DNA from: Solobacterium sp.
GTDB lineage: Bacteria; Bacillota_I; Bacilli_A; Erysipelotrichales; Erysipelotrichaceae
Assembly (NCBI GenBank): GCA_022486705.1
Contig: JAKVKC010000007.1
Coordinates: forward strand, 1 to 64,000
Reading direction: 5' to 3'
DNA length: 64,000 nt
Below are positions 8,823 to 16,374 of the stretch, in pieces. A program made the position numbers and the translations under genes. The notes under the pieces were generated by a model. It had not been told where the DNA came from and ran no database searches. It saw nothing but the letters and a program-made list of their open reading frames with translations. Position 1 is the stretch's first letter, and the number at the start of each line of letters is the position of its first letter.

Positions 8823-9550
8823 AGAAGATCAAATGCATGGTACTTTCTGTTTCCTGCCTTGCCCTGCTGTGCGGATGCGGTCAGCAGAAAACATCTTCGT
8901 CAGCAGCTACAGCGTCAGCTGCTGCGGCAGAAACACCAACGCCTACGGCTTCAGCTACTGTTTCGACCGAAAGCCTGTCGCCGAATGCAGTGACAGAATA
9001 TGATAAGACAGCAGTTACTTCGCTGATCAATGCAGATCTGACCGCATATTATGGTACGGGCATTGTTACCGCGGTCATTGCGGACAATATTTCTTTTTCA
9101 AAAAAGGATGGTGTTATAACAGCATCCGGTGAATACAACTACAAAGATAACAGTACGGTCCTGAGCCGCAATTTTACCTATACGTATTTAGACAGAAATG
9201 TAGACTATGAAGAACAGTCGAAAGATATCGGTACAGATACTTCTGCCCCGAAAGCAGATCTGCCGAGCAGTACATCATCAAGCAAGACATCCGGCGTGAC
9301 TTCGGATATGACCCTGCAGGATTCCTTCGATGTAACGATCTCCAGCAGTATCACGATCACGGTGTCCGCAAGCGGCGATGGCAATGTGCTCATTCAATTG
9401 ACAGATACCAATGGCAAGGCTGTTAAAGATCTGGTAAATCAGGCAAAGCCAGTGAATACAGAAGTGACGGAGTCCGTGCCGGCAGGAAGCTATCAGCTGA
9501 AAGCTTATACAAGCGGCGGGGCATGTACCTTCAGCTACAGAACAAACTAA
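8819..9550 (+). CDS. lipoprotein of unknown function
   Basis: A 243-residue exported lipoprotein. The signal peptide ends in the lipobox LCGC (lipidated Cys20). Residues 21-60 are a low-complexity Ser/Ala/Thr linker. Residues about 62-140 form one small domain, a second linker rich in Ser/Thr follows at about 145-165, and the C-terminal 80 residues look like a beta-rich domain (SITITVSASGDGNVLIQLTD, then SVPAGSYQLKAYTSGG) that could bind a wall component. It overlaps divIC by 4 bases and ends the operon at a terminator. No enzyme motif is recognised. Confidence 0.75.
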   Translation: MKKIKCMVLSVSCLALLCGCGQQKTSSSAATASAAAAETPTPTASATVSTESLSPNAVTEYDKTAVTSLINADLTAYYGTGIVTAVIADNISFSKKDGVITASGEYNYKDNSTVLSRNFTYTYLDRNVDYEEQSKDIGTDTSAPKADLPSSTSSSKTSGVTSDMTLQDSFDVTISSSITITVSASGDGNVLIQLTDTNGKAVKDLVNQAKPVNTEVTESVPAGSYQLKAYTSGGACTFSYRTN

Positions 9551-9834
9551 CGAGATGAAATACTCTCGTTTTTTTCTGCCTGCAGTTCATCTTTTAAGTA
9601 GTTCTCAAAGATGGCATTCAGATGGATCCCCGTCTCATTGTAGGACTGCGATCCATTCAGTCCCGTGCGCAGCACAAGAGAACGATACTCGATGATAAAT
9701 TCATCGATCTTGTGATTCGCAAAATCCAGAGACACATCATCTTCGTTATAAGCAATATTGATAATGTAGGAATCCAGATCATGAAAACGATCCTTCAGAT
9801 ATAGAAATTCTTTTGTCGGCATGATGGCAGACAT
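9547..9834 (-). CDS. small protein of unknown function
   Basis: A 95-residue protein with no family I recognise. I place the start at 9834 because GAGGTG lies 6 bases upstream of that ATG; the frame is open 9 codons further to 9861, but those starts are badly placed relative to the ribosome site. The sequence is mixed helical and acidic (DVSLDFANHKIDEFIIEYRSLVL), with no signal peptide or membrane segment, so it is probably a soluble cytoplasmic protein. It converges on the lipoprotein gene, overlapping its last 4 bases and its terminator. A real gene is likely, judging by the ribosome site and codon composition. Confidence 0.6.
   Translation of the reverse strand: MSAIMPTKEFLYLKDRFHDLDSYIINIAYNEDDVSLDFANHKIDEFIIEYRSLVLRTGLNGSQSYNETGIHLNAIFENYLKDELQAEKNESISSR
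9549..9575 (+). terminator. terminator of the pth-mfd-divIC operon
   Basis: AACGAGA, an 8-base loop and TCTCGTT followed by TTTTT. It begins at the stop codon of the lipoprotein gene and lies inside the 3' end of the convergent small gene. Confidence 0.8.
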
Positions 9835-9872
9835 GATCATCACCTCTTCTAATATACTCATATCATAGCGAA

Positions 9873-9896
9873 CAAAAGAGACCTTTGAAAGGTCTC
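9873..9896 (-). terminator. terminator of the 5'-nucleotidase-like gene
   Basis: GAGACCTTT/AAAGGTCTC inverted repeat (9878-9896), with TTTTGTT following on the minus strand, directly at the TGA stop of the phosphoesterase gene. Confidence 0.75.
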
Positions 9897-11418
9897 ACTT
9901 GATCACAGATATATTATTGACTGGTTCGAAATCAATGACTTTATGCTTGAGGATATACTCAGCCAACAGTTCGACCATTGAAGAAAGGTTGACGCTGACG
10001 GTTGGACAGTTCTTGATCATGGAGAAGTTTCCGCCGCCGGCTGCCCGGTAGTTGTTGATGCATACCGTGAACTCCTGATCTGGTTCAACGTCTTTTCCCT
10101 GATAGGTCAGAGAAGTGATCCGCTGTCCGATCGGATTGGATACTTTGATCGTATAGTCTACACCATCCAGCATGTCATAGTTGTAATGCTGCGGGGTAGG
10201 AAAATCATGGCTTGGATCCACCCCGATCGTATCGTCCGCACGGATCGACCAGAATTCCGCATCCTTCTCAAGGTATTCACGCAGGATCTTTCCGGTCATC
10301 TTTTTGACTGTAAGGGTATTTGGATAGACGTAGCTGGAGATCAGATTGCGCATGGTGATCTGCGGATTAAAACCCGTGCAGTTCAGAAAGAGAGCAGTCG
10401 CTGAGATCTCAGCCCCGGTAGCTTCCATCTGCACTTGGTTGAAGAATGTGATGAGCTGGCTCTTATGCAGCCGGGCATCATTTTCATCGGTGATCTTCAG
10501 ATTGACATTTGAAGTGCCCAATGTCTGATCCAGCCAAAGCTGACATTCATCTTCTTCCTTCTGTACAGGGGAGAGAACGGAATCATCTGTTTTCCCATCG
10601 CCTGGGATCATTCTGGCTTCGATCTTTCCGGTATCCGGATCAATATCGACACAGGCCAGATCCATGCCATAGGCGGAAGTTTCTGTATAAACAATATTGT
10701 TATAGGTACCGCAGAGAGAATGGTGCTGATGGCCAGCCAAAAGGATATCGAGATCTGGGATCATCCGCATCATCTGGATGCCTTCATCTTCACCAGTATC
10801 TTCTTCGGTCAGATAACCTGTCTTGAAATCCCTTTCAAAACCGCCGTGATACAGAGCAATAATATAATCTGGCTTTTCCAGTTTCTTGACGAGCTCAACA
10901 TTTTTCTTTAAGTTCTCAAAAGCATCTTCAAAGCGGGAATGCTTAATATGCGCGGGATTCTCCCAATGCGGCGTATACTGGGTCGTCACGCCAATCAGAG
11001 CCAATTTCTTACCGGCGATTTCGCGAATAACATAATTCGGACCGTATGGAACACCGCGGAAGAGATAGTTGTTTGTAATGCATGGTGCACCGACATTCTG
11101 CAGATGCATCATCAAAGCATCTTCGCCATAGTTGAAATCATGGTTGCCGACATTGATATAGTCATACTGCATTTCATGCATGATTGCGGTGATCGGCGAG
11201 ATCTCGTCTGCATGTTTTAAATAATGAAAGAAGGACAGAGGAGAGCCGGCCAAAGAATCACCGTTATCCAATAAAAGTGTATTTTCAGTGCGCAGGGACT
11301 GTACCAAAGTATACAGCTGCCCAAAGCCCTGCTTCTGTACGGAGCCATCCGCATAGCTGTACGGATAGATCAGACCGTGAACATCAGATGTAACTAAAAG
11401 ACGAATAGGTTCGTTCAT
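9895..11418 (-). CDS. 5'-nucleotidase / 2',3'-cyclic phosphodiesterase family metallophosphoesterase
   Basis: A 507-residue UshA/CpdB-like enzyme. The start at 11418 (MNEPIRLLVTSDVHG) has a GGAGGT site; 52 upstream codons in frame are not supported. The metallophosphatase domain (about 1-280) shows DVHG, DNGDSLAG, GNHDFNYG, ALYHGG and LAGHQHH, the five metal-binding blocks. The C-terminal 5'-nucleotidase domain (about 310-500) carries NYRAAGGGNFSM, the substrate-binding loop. Family members hydrolyse nucleotides or 2',3'-cyclic nucleotides. No signal peptide is seen at this start, so it is probably cytoplasmic, unlike UshA. Divergent from the phosphatase gene at 11486. Confidence 0.88.
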   Translation of the reverse strand: MNEPIRLLVTSDVHGLIYPYSYADGSVQKQGFGQLYTLVQSLRTENTLLLDNGDSLAGSPLSFFHYLKHADEISPITAIMHEMQYDYINVGNHDFNYGEDALMMHLQNVGAPCITNNYLFRGVPYGPNYVIREIAGKKLALIGVTTQYTPHWENPAHIKHSRFEDAFENLKKNVELVKKLEKPDYIIALYHGGFERDFKTGYLTEEDTGEDEGIQMMRMIPDLDILLAGHQHHSLCGTYNNIVYTETSAYGMDLACVDIDPDTGKIEARMIPGDGKTDDSVLSPVQKEEDECQLWLDQTLGTSNVNLKITDENDARLHKSQLITFFNQVQMEATGAEISATALFLNCTGFNPQITMRNLISSYVYPNTLTVKKMTGKILREYLEKDAEFWSIRADDTIGVDPSHDFPTPQHYNYDMLDGVDYTIKVSNPIGQRITSLTYQGKDVEPDQEFTVCINNYRAAGGGNFSMIKNCPTVSVNLSSMVELLAEYILKHKVIDFEPVNNISVIK

Positions 11419-11467
11419 AATACCTCCACAAAACATGGCTATTATACTCTCAAAAGAAGAGAAATAA

Positions 11468-11476
11468 TGATAAAAT
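11468..11476 (+). promoter_or_regulatory. extended -10 promoter giving a predicted leaderless mRNA
   Basis: TGATAAAAT (TG-N-TAAAAT) ends 9 bases before the ATG at 11486. With +1 about 7 bases after the hexamer the mRNA would start within 1-4 bases of the start codon, and no Shine-Dalgarno is present. The same layout occurs before tmk. Confidence 0.55.
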
Positions 11477-11485
11477 AGTGGGCAT

Positions 11486-12259
11486 ATGAGTGAGAACAGC
11501 TGTGAGCAGTTTCGCAAGGAATTGAATTTTCGAGATCTGGGAGGATATGCGACGGAAGATGGCAGAAAGATCAAGCATGGGATCTTTTACCGTTCGGGTG
11601 CTTTCAGCGGCATGAACACAGCAGAAAAAAAGATCTTTGATGGATTGGGGATCCGGTGTGTCATTGATCTGAGAACAGAAGAAGAGAACCGGCGGAATCC
11701 CGATCCGCCATTGAATATGCCTGTCTATCGCTGCAGCGGGGTCGTTTCCAAAGGCGGTGAAGGGATCGACTTTTCGCCGAAGGGAATGAAACAGATCGGC
11801 AGTGCCGGGCAGAAACAATGGGAACTTCTGCAGAAGTACTATCAGGAAATGCCTTTTCAGAATCCAGCTTTTCAGATGATGATGAAGCAGGCAGAACAGA
11901 AGCATGTGCCCCTCTGCATCCATTGCGCTACGGGGAAAGATCGGACAGGGGTTGCATGCATGATCCTGCTGCGGATGCTGGGCGTCAATGAGGAGACGGT
12001 CTTGGATGATTATATGCTCAGCTGTGTCTACCGGAAGAAAGCACTGGATCATATCCTGGAAAAAAATAAAGAAGAGATCAAAGCAGAACCGATCCTGAAA
12101 AAACTGCTGATCATGAAAGATGGTGTTTTGAGGGAGACCGGGGAAGCGGTCCTGAAGAACATGCATGAAAGATATGGCTCCTATGCCGCCTATTTCGAAA
12201 ATGAATTCGGGCTGAAGGAAGAACAGATCCAAGAGATGAGAGATTGGTATCTGGAATGA
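11486..12259 (+). CDS. protein tyrosine/serine phosphatase family (Cys-x5-Arg)
   Basis: A 257-residue cytoplasmic phosphatase of the Y_phosphatase3 (PTP-LMW-unlike, IphP/MptpB-like) group. The catalytic loop HCATGKDRTG supplies Cys147 and Arg153. Near the N terminus NFRDLGGY and RSGAF are the other hallmark motifs, and VIDLRTEEE is the usual strand before the general acid region. Family members remove phosphate from phospho-Tyr/Ser/Thr or phosphoinositides. It is divergent from the 5'-nucleotidase gene and appears to be translated from a near-leaderless mRNA. The cellular substrate cannot be told from sequence. Confidence 0.9.
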   Translation: MSENSCEQFRKELNFRDLGGYATEDGRKIKHGIFYRSGAFSGMNTAEKKIFDGLGIRCVIDLRTEEENRRNPDPPLNMPVYRCSGVVSKGGEGIDFSPKGMKQIGSAGQKQWELLQKYYQEMPFQNPAFQMMMKQAEQKHVPLCIHCATGKDRTGVACMILLRMLGVNEETVLDDYMLSCVYRKKALDHILEKNKEEIKAEPILKKLLIMKDGVLRETGEAVLKNMHERYGSYAAYFENEFGLKEEQIQEMRDWYLE

Positions 12260-12567
12260 AAAACAGCGCAGATTTGATATAAAAATTACATGAGTTTACA
12301 GCAAATTTTACATTTCAATACTACAATGTCTTAGGGATGGAGCAGGGAATGAAAAATTTTACCTTGAAGCATCTTGAAACAGCGGAATGAGATGTATAGA
12401 ATTAAAGTCAGAGCATGTTTCGAATAAAAAACCGACACAAAAATTATCGTACCTAGATAATAATATATGATGGATCTGATTGAAGAGCAGTTTTCTTGAG
12501 AGGGCATTATTGGGCATTCTAGAGATGGCCATAATGATATGTGAGAAATCACTAAAGGGAGGAATAA
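12260..12567 (+). other. intergenic leader upstream of the phosphonate-type transporter
   Basis: 308 bases without a supported gene, visibly A+T-rich. A candidate promoter is CCGACA (12432-12437), 18 bases, GATAAT (12456-12461). The -10 forms one arm of the inverted repeat ATTATC-N7-GATAAT (12443-12461), which could be an operator. Downstream, CATTATTGG (12505-12513) can pair with CCATAATG (12529-12536) in the predicted leader RNA. No terminator was found for the phosphatase gene, and no known riboswitch was recognised. Confidence 0.4.
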
Positions 12568-13674
12568 ATGAACAAGAAGCTTTCATCAGTATTACTTGCA
12601 GCAGTAATGTTGACTGGCTGTGCATCTGGCGGAACAGCATCAGCATCTGCAGCAGCAACAACAGCAAGCGGCAAAGCAGCTCCAGCTGAATCCGGCAGCA
12701 AGACAATTGACGATCTGACCGTGGAATTCGTTCCATCGAAGGATGCCGATGTCATCATCACAGGTACCAAGGGATTGGATAAGCTGATCATCAATGCTAT
12801 GAAAGAACAGGGATATACGATCGGAAAGGTCGATATTACTGTTGGTACAAACTATGATGCAACAGGTGAAGGTATGTCTTCAGGCAGTATTGATGTAGGC
12901 TGGCTTCCAGGCGGTACATATGCACTGTATTCCAATGAGACAGATGTTGTCCTGACTGCTACAAGAAACGGTCTGAGCAATGATTCTACAGATCCTGCAA
13001 CATGGAATGGCGATGCCAATGCAACAAAGAAGGTCGGCGATCAGGTCAAGAGCTATCGTTCATTGATCTATGCAACTCCTTCTGCTTATGGCAAAGAGCT
13101 CGCTGCTAAGGTCAATAAGGGCGAGAAGCTGACATGGGATGATCTGAACAAGGCTAACTGGGGCGTCCAGAAGACATCCAGCTCTGCTGGTTACATCTAT
13201 CCTACAATGTGGCTGGAAGATAACTATGATGGCAAGAAGATCTCTGATCTTGAGCATGTAACTGTTCTTGACAGCGGCTATGGCACAGCATTTGCCCAGG
13301 CTGCTTCTGAATCTCTGGATATCATCGTATGCTATGCAGATGGCAGAAATGACTATGAAGATTCTTGGAAACTTCCTACAGATCAGAAGGACAGCACAGG
13401 CAAGGCAGGTATGGGCCGTACAGATTCTATCTGGAATGAAATGAATGTTATTGGTGTTACAGAGCCGATCTACAACGATACTGTTGCTATCACAATGGCA
13501 AATAAGGACATCTATAACAAGGAATTCATCTCTGCTCTGCAGAAGTCATTGATCGAGATCATTGGCACAGATGAAGGAAAGAAGATCTTCAGCGTATATT
13601 CTCATACAGGATATGCAGTAGCAGAAGACTCCGATTATGATGGTGCTCGTGCAGCATTGAAGGCTGTTGAGTAA
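12568..13674 (+). CDS. phnD: phosphonate/phosphite-type ABC transporter substrate-binding lipoprotein
   Basis: A 368-residue PhnD-family binding protein. The lipobox LTGC gives lipidated Cys18, followed by an Ala/Ser/Thr-rich linker to about residue 45. The body starts with VEFVPSKDADVI and contains the pattern expected of a two-lobed type II binding fold (GSIDVGWLPGGTYAL, then SSSAGYIYP, where Ser residues typically hold a phosph(on)ate oxygen). It is the first gene of an importer with an ATPase and two permeases. A hairpin terminator separates it from the ATPase gene, which would raise binding-protein levels. No phn C-P lyase genes follow, so the ligand could be phosphonate, phosphite or another oxyanion. 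Confidence 0.88.
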   Translation: MNKKLSSVLLAAVMLTGCASGGTASASAAATTASGKAAPAESGSKTIDDLTVEFVPSKDADVIITGTKGLDKLIINAMKEQGYTIGKVDITVGTNYDATGEGMSSGSIDVGWLPGGTYALYSNETDVVLTATRNGLSNDSTDPATWNGDANATKKVGDQVKSYRSLIYATPSAYGKELAAKVNKGEKLTWDDLNKANWGVQKTSSSAGYIYPTMWLEDNYDGKKISDLEHVTVLDSGYGTAFAQAASESLDIIVCYADGRNDYEDSWKLPTDQKDSTGKAGMGRTDSIWNEMNVIGVTEPIYNDTVAITMANKDIYNKEFISALQKSLIEIIGTDEGKKIFSVYSHTGYAVAEDSDYDGARAALKAVE

Positions 13675-13723
13675 AAGCTAGTTGTTGCAGTAGACAAATC
13701 TTTAGAAATAAAAAGCTAGATTT

Positions 13724-13760
13724 GGGTGACTGTATTTCTATGCAGTCGCCCTTGTTTTTA
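13724..13760 (+). terminator. intercistronic terminator/attenuator after phnD
   Basis: GGGTGACTG and CAGTCGCCC (9-bp stem with one G-U pair, 10-base loop), then TTGTTTTTA. It lies between the binding-protein and ATPase genes of one transporter and should give partial read-through. Confidence 0.8.
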
Positions 13761-13786
13761 TTAAAAGAGAAAAGAGAAAATCATTT

Positions 13787-14560
13787 ATGATCGAATTCAA
13801 GGATGTGTGCAAGACCTATCCGAATGGTGTTAAAGGTTTAAAACATGTGAATTTAAAAATTGAACAGGGCGAGTTTGTCGCTATCATCGGTCTTTCCGGT
13901 GCCGGCAAATCAACCTTGATCCGTACCATCAACCGTATGATTGATATCACCGGCGGTCAGCTGATCGTAGATGGCACAGATGTTATGACGTTGAAAGGAA
14001 AGAGCCTGCGCAGATTCCGCCGTAAGATCGGAATGATCTTCCAGTCATTCAACCTGATCACAAGAGCTACTGTTATTAAAAATGTACTGACAAGCTATGT
14101 TCCTGATATGCCTTGGTACAAAGTGCTTTTTGGCATTTACTCCAAAGAACAGAAAATGAAGGCTCTGGAGTCATTGGATAAAGTAGGGATCCTGGATAAA
14201 GCATATACAAGATGCGATGAACTGTCCGGCGGTCAGCAGCAGCGTGTTGCTTTAGCAAGAACACTGTGCCAGACACCGACCATTATCTTAGCAGATGAAC
14301 CAGTTGCCTCACTGGATCCTATTATGGCAGATGAAGTCATGAGCGACTTTGGACGTGTCAATAAAGAGATGAATATCAGTATTCTGCTGAATATCCACCA
14401 TGTTGACCTTGCCCTGAAGTATGCTGACAGAGTCATCGGTGTTCGTGCCGGTGAGATTGTTTATGACGGCCCAGTCAAGGATGTCACAAAGGATGTGCTG
14501 AACGAAGTATATAACGGTGCTGAAATTCCTGAAATTTCAAAGGAAAAGAAAAATGGATAA
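13787..14560 (+). CDS. phnC: phosphonate-type ABC transporter ATP-binding protein
   Basis: A 257-residue cytoplasmic ATPase. Walker A is GLSGAGKST (about residues 32-40), the signature is LSGGQQQR (about 147-154) and Walker B is IILADEPVASLD (about 166-177), followed by the switch His in LNIHHVD. Sequence and length match PhnC. It overlaps the first permease gene by 8 bases (the frame carries ATGGATAA). The Shine-Dalgarno is weak, so its translation may be low relative to the binding protein. Confidence 0.93.
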   Translation: MIEFKDVCKTYPNGVKGLKHVNLKIEQGEFVAIIGLSGAGKSTLIRTINRMIDITGGQLIVDGTDVMTLKGKSLRRFRRKIGMIFQSFNLITRATVIKNVLTSYVPDMPWYKVLFGIYSKEQKMKALESLDKVGILDKAYTRCDELSGGQQQRVALARTLCQTPTIILADEPVASLDPIMADEVMSDFGRVNKEMNISILLNIHHVDLALKYADRVIGVRAGEIVYDGPVKDVTKDVLNEVYNGAEIPEISKEKKNG

Positions 14561-15401
14561 CAAAGATGCTGCGGTAAAAACGGCACTGTTTGATCGGATC
14601 TTCAAACCGGAGACGATCACTTTATCCAATGGGCATACAGTCAATCGGCCAAGAAGCAGAATGTGGCTGATATGCGGTACGCTTCTGGTCGTTTTTATCA
14701 TTTCTATTAAAATGACCGGTTTTGATCTGGGGATCCTGATTTCCCGCGGAAATCAGCTGACCTTTATTCTTTCCAAGATCTTCCAGCCTAATTTCGGTTA
14801 TTTCAGCAAAGTCATCAATCCTCTGCTGGATACCATCAAGATGTCTGTCTTAGGTACGCTGCTTGGCTGTGTGGTCGGTCTTGTGGTGGCTATCATTGCC
14901 TCCAGCAATATCAATAAAAATAAGTTCACTCTGGTGCTTGTCCGCTTTATCCTAGCGGTATTGCGTTCGGTGCCAACCTTGATCATTGCTTCTATTGCAG
15001 CATTGATCTTCAGCTTAGGTACCTTTGCCGGTACTGTAGCAATTACCTTATTTACGTTAGGCATTGTTGCCAAGATGCTGTATGAAAGCATTGAGACAAT
15101 TGATATGAAGCCATTTGAGGCCATGATCTCGATGGGCTGCAATCAGTTCCAGGCATTCTGGGCTGCATGCATGCCGCAGATCCTGCCAACGTATCTTTCA
15201 CACAGTCTGTACTGCTTTGAGATCAATGTCAGAGCTGCTGCCATCTTAGGATATGTCGGTGCCGGCGGCTTGGGCATCCTGATCAATGAACGTATTGGCT
15301 GGCGTGATTACAATGGCTTAGGCATGGTACTGCTGGCATTGTTCGTTCTTGTTCTCTGTATTGACCAGCTGAGTGATTATCTGAGAAGCAAGCTGAGCTA
15401 G
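14553..15401 (+). CDS. phnE: phosphonate-type ABC transporter permease 1
   Basis: A 282-residue inner-membrane permease. The start at 14553 (MDNKDA) follows AAAGGA and overlaps the end of phnC; the frame is open 12 codons earlier, but those codons lie inside phnC without a ribosome site. Five to six transmembrane segments are seen (first about residues 40-60, others from about 95 to 275). The EAA loop is present as YESIETIDMKPFEAMISMGCNQFQAF, and the end GYVGAGGLGILIN is typical of PhnE. It pairs with the second permease to form the channel. Confidence 0.92.
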   Translation: MDNKDAAVKTALFDRIFKPETITLSNGHTVNRPRSRMWLICGTLLVVFIISIKMTGFDLGILISRGNQLTFILSKIFQPNFGYFSKVINPLLDTIKMSVLGTLLGCVVGLVVAIIASSNINKNKFTLVLVRFILAVLRSVPTLIIASIAALIFSLGTFAGTVAITLFTLGIVAKMLYESIETIDMKPFEAMISMGCNQFQAFWAACMPQILPTYLSHSLYCFEINVRAAAILGYVGAGGLGILINERIGWRDYNGLGMVLLALFVLVLCIDQLSDYLRSKLS

Positions 15402-15416
15402 GGAGGGGAATGAAAA

Positions 15417-16247
15417 ATGTCTGATATTGAAAAACAAATGACGCCGCTTGAAATGTATATGCAGCGTCCGAAGAATCTTTGGAAGCGGATCGCCATTGCG
15501 GCTGTTCTCCTTGTCTTAGTGATATGGAGTGCGGATGGCATCTCGTTCAACGGCATCGCTGCCAAGGGCAGTGAAGTTGCGTATGGTATTGTCTATGGTC
15601 TGACCCATCCTGACCTGGATCTCTTATTTGATATGTCTACGGATGGTGTCTTCTATCTGACGGCACAGACGATCGCTATTGCCATTCTTGGTACGATCTT
15701 CGGAGCTATTCTTGCTATTCCAGTCAGTTTTCTGGCCAGCAAGAACATTACCAATAAATGGGTCGCTTTCATCTTCCGTGCTTTGATCCTTTTGATCCGT
15801 ACGATCCCATCCTTAGTATGGGCCTTGGTATGGATCCGTGTTACCGGACCGAATGCATTCTGCGGTGTTGTAACACAGTCGGTATGTTCTATCGGTATGA
15901 TCTCTAAAATGTATATCACAGCAATTGAAGATCTGGATACAGGGGTCTTGGATGCGCTGGATGCTTCGGGATGCACGACTTTCCAGAAGATCCGCTGCGG
16001 AATTCTGCCGCAGCTCTCCGCAAACTTTATCTCGACCACGATCTATCGGTTCGATATCAACCTGAAAGATGCAACGACATTGGGTATTGTCGGTGCCGGC
16101 GGTATCGGTGCGGCTCTTGTACAGTCGATCAACTCTAGAAGATGGGCGATGGTCGGCAGCTTCCTGCTTGCCTTGATCATCCTTGTCCTGATCATTGAAT
16201 ACTGCTCTACAAAGATCCGCAACAAGTTAGCACATGGAAACCAATAA
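15417..16247 (+). CDS. phnE: phosphonate-type ABC transporter permease 2
   Basis: A 276-residue permease homologous to the preceding gene product. It has a cytoplasmic N terminus, a first membrane helix at about residues 24-42, a periplasmic stretch, then a five-helix MetI-like domain. The EAA loop is EDLDTGVLDALDASGCTTFQKI and the closing motif GIVGAGGIGAAL. The gene begins 15 bases after the first permease with a strong GGGAGGGG site. Two unlike permeases plus PhnC and PhnD make a complete importer. A terminator follows. Confidence 0.93.
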   Translation: MSDIEKQMTPLEMYMQRPKNLWKRIAIAAVLLVLVIWSADGISFNGIAAKGSEVAYGIVYGLTHPDLDLLFDMSTDGVFYLTAQTIAIAILGTIFGAILAIPVSFLASKNITNKWVAFIFRALILLIRTIPSLVWALVWIRVTGPNAFCGVVTQSVCSIGMISKMYITAIEDLDTGVLDALDASGCTTFQKIRCGILPQLSANFISTTIYRFDINLKDATTLGIVGAGGIGAALVQSINSRRWAMVGSFLLALIILVLIIEYCSTKIRNKLAHGNQ

Positions 16248-16256
16248 TTGAAACAG

Positions 16257-16297
16257 ACAGTTCCTGGAAAGATGAAAATCCCTGGGAACTGTTTTTT
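16257..16297 (+). terminator. terminator of the phosphonate-type transporter operon
   Basis: ACAGTTCC (16257-16264) pairs with GGAACTGT (16285-16292), then TTTTTT. Confidence 0.9.
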
Positions 16298-16302
16298 ATT
16301 GC

Positions 16303-16332
16303 TTTACGAAAATAGGACTTGCATACTAAAAT
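16303..16332 (+). promoter_or_regulatory. candidate promoter of the SBP-hybrid kinase gene
   Basis: TTTACG (16303-16308), 18 bases, TAAAAT (16327-16332), 42 bases before the ATG at 16375. It follows the transporter terminator, so the kinase is probably transcribed on its own. Confidence 0.5.
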
Positions 16333-16374
16333 GATTATAGGAGCAGGAACTTAAAAAAGAGCGGGGTAGATCTC

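Noticed and set aside
11450-12232. 260-residue minus-strand open frame opposite the phosphatase
   Set aside because: Antisense of a gene with a clear Cys-x5-Arg active site; no ribosome site.
12568-16247. Transporter as part of a phosphonate C-P lyase operon
   Set aside because: No phnG-M or phosphonatase genes are in the window; only the importer is supported.
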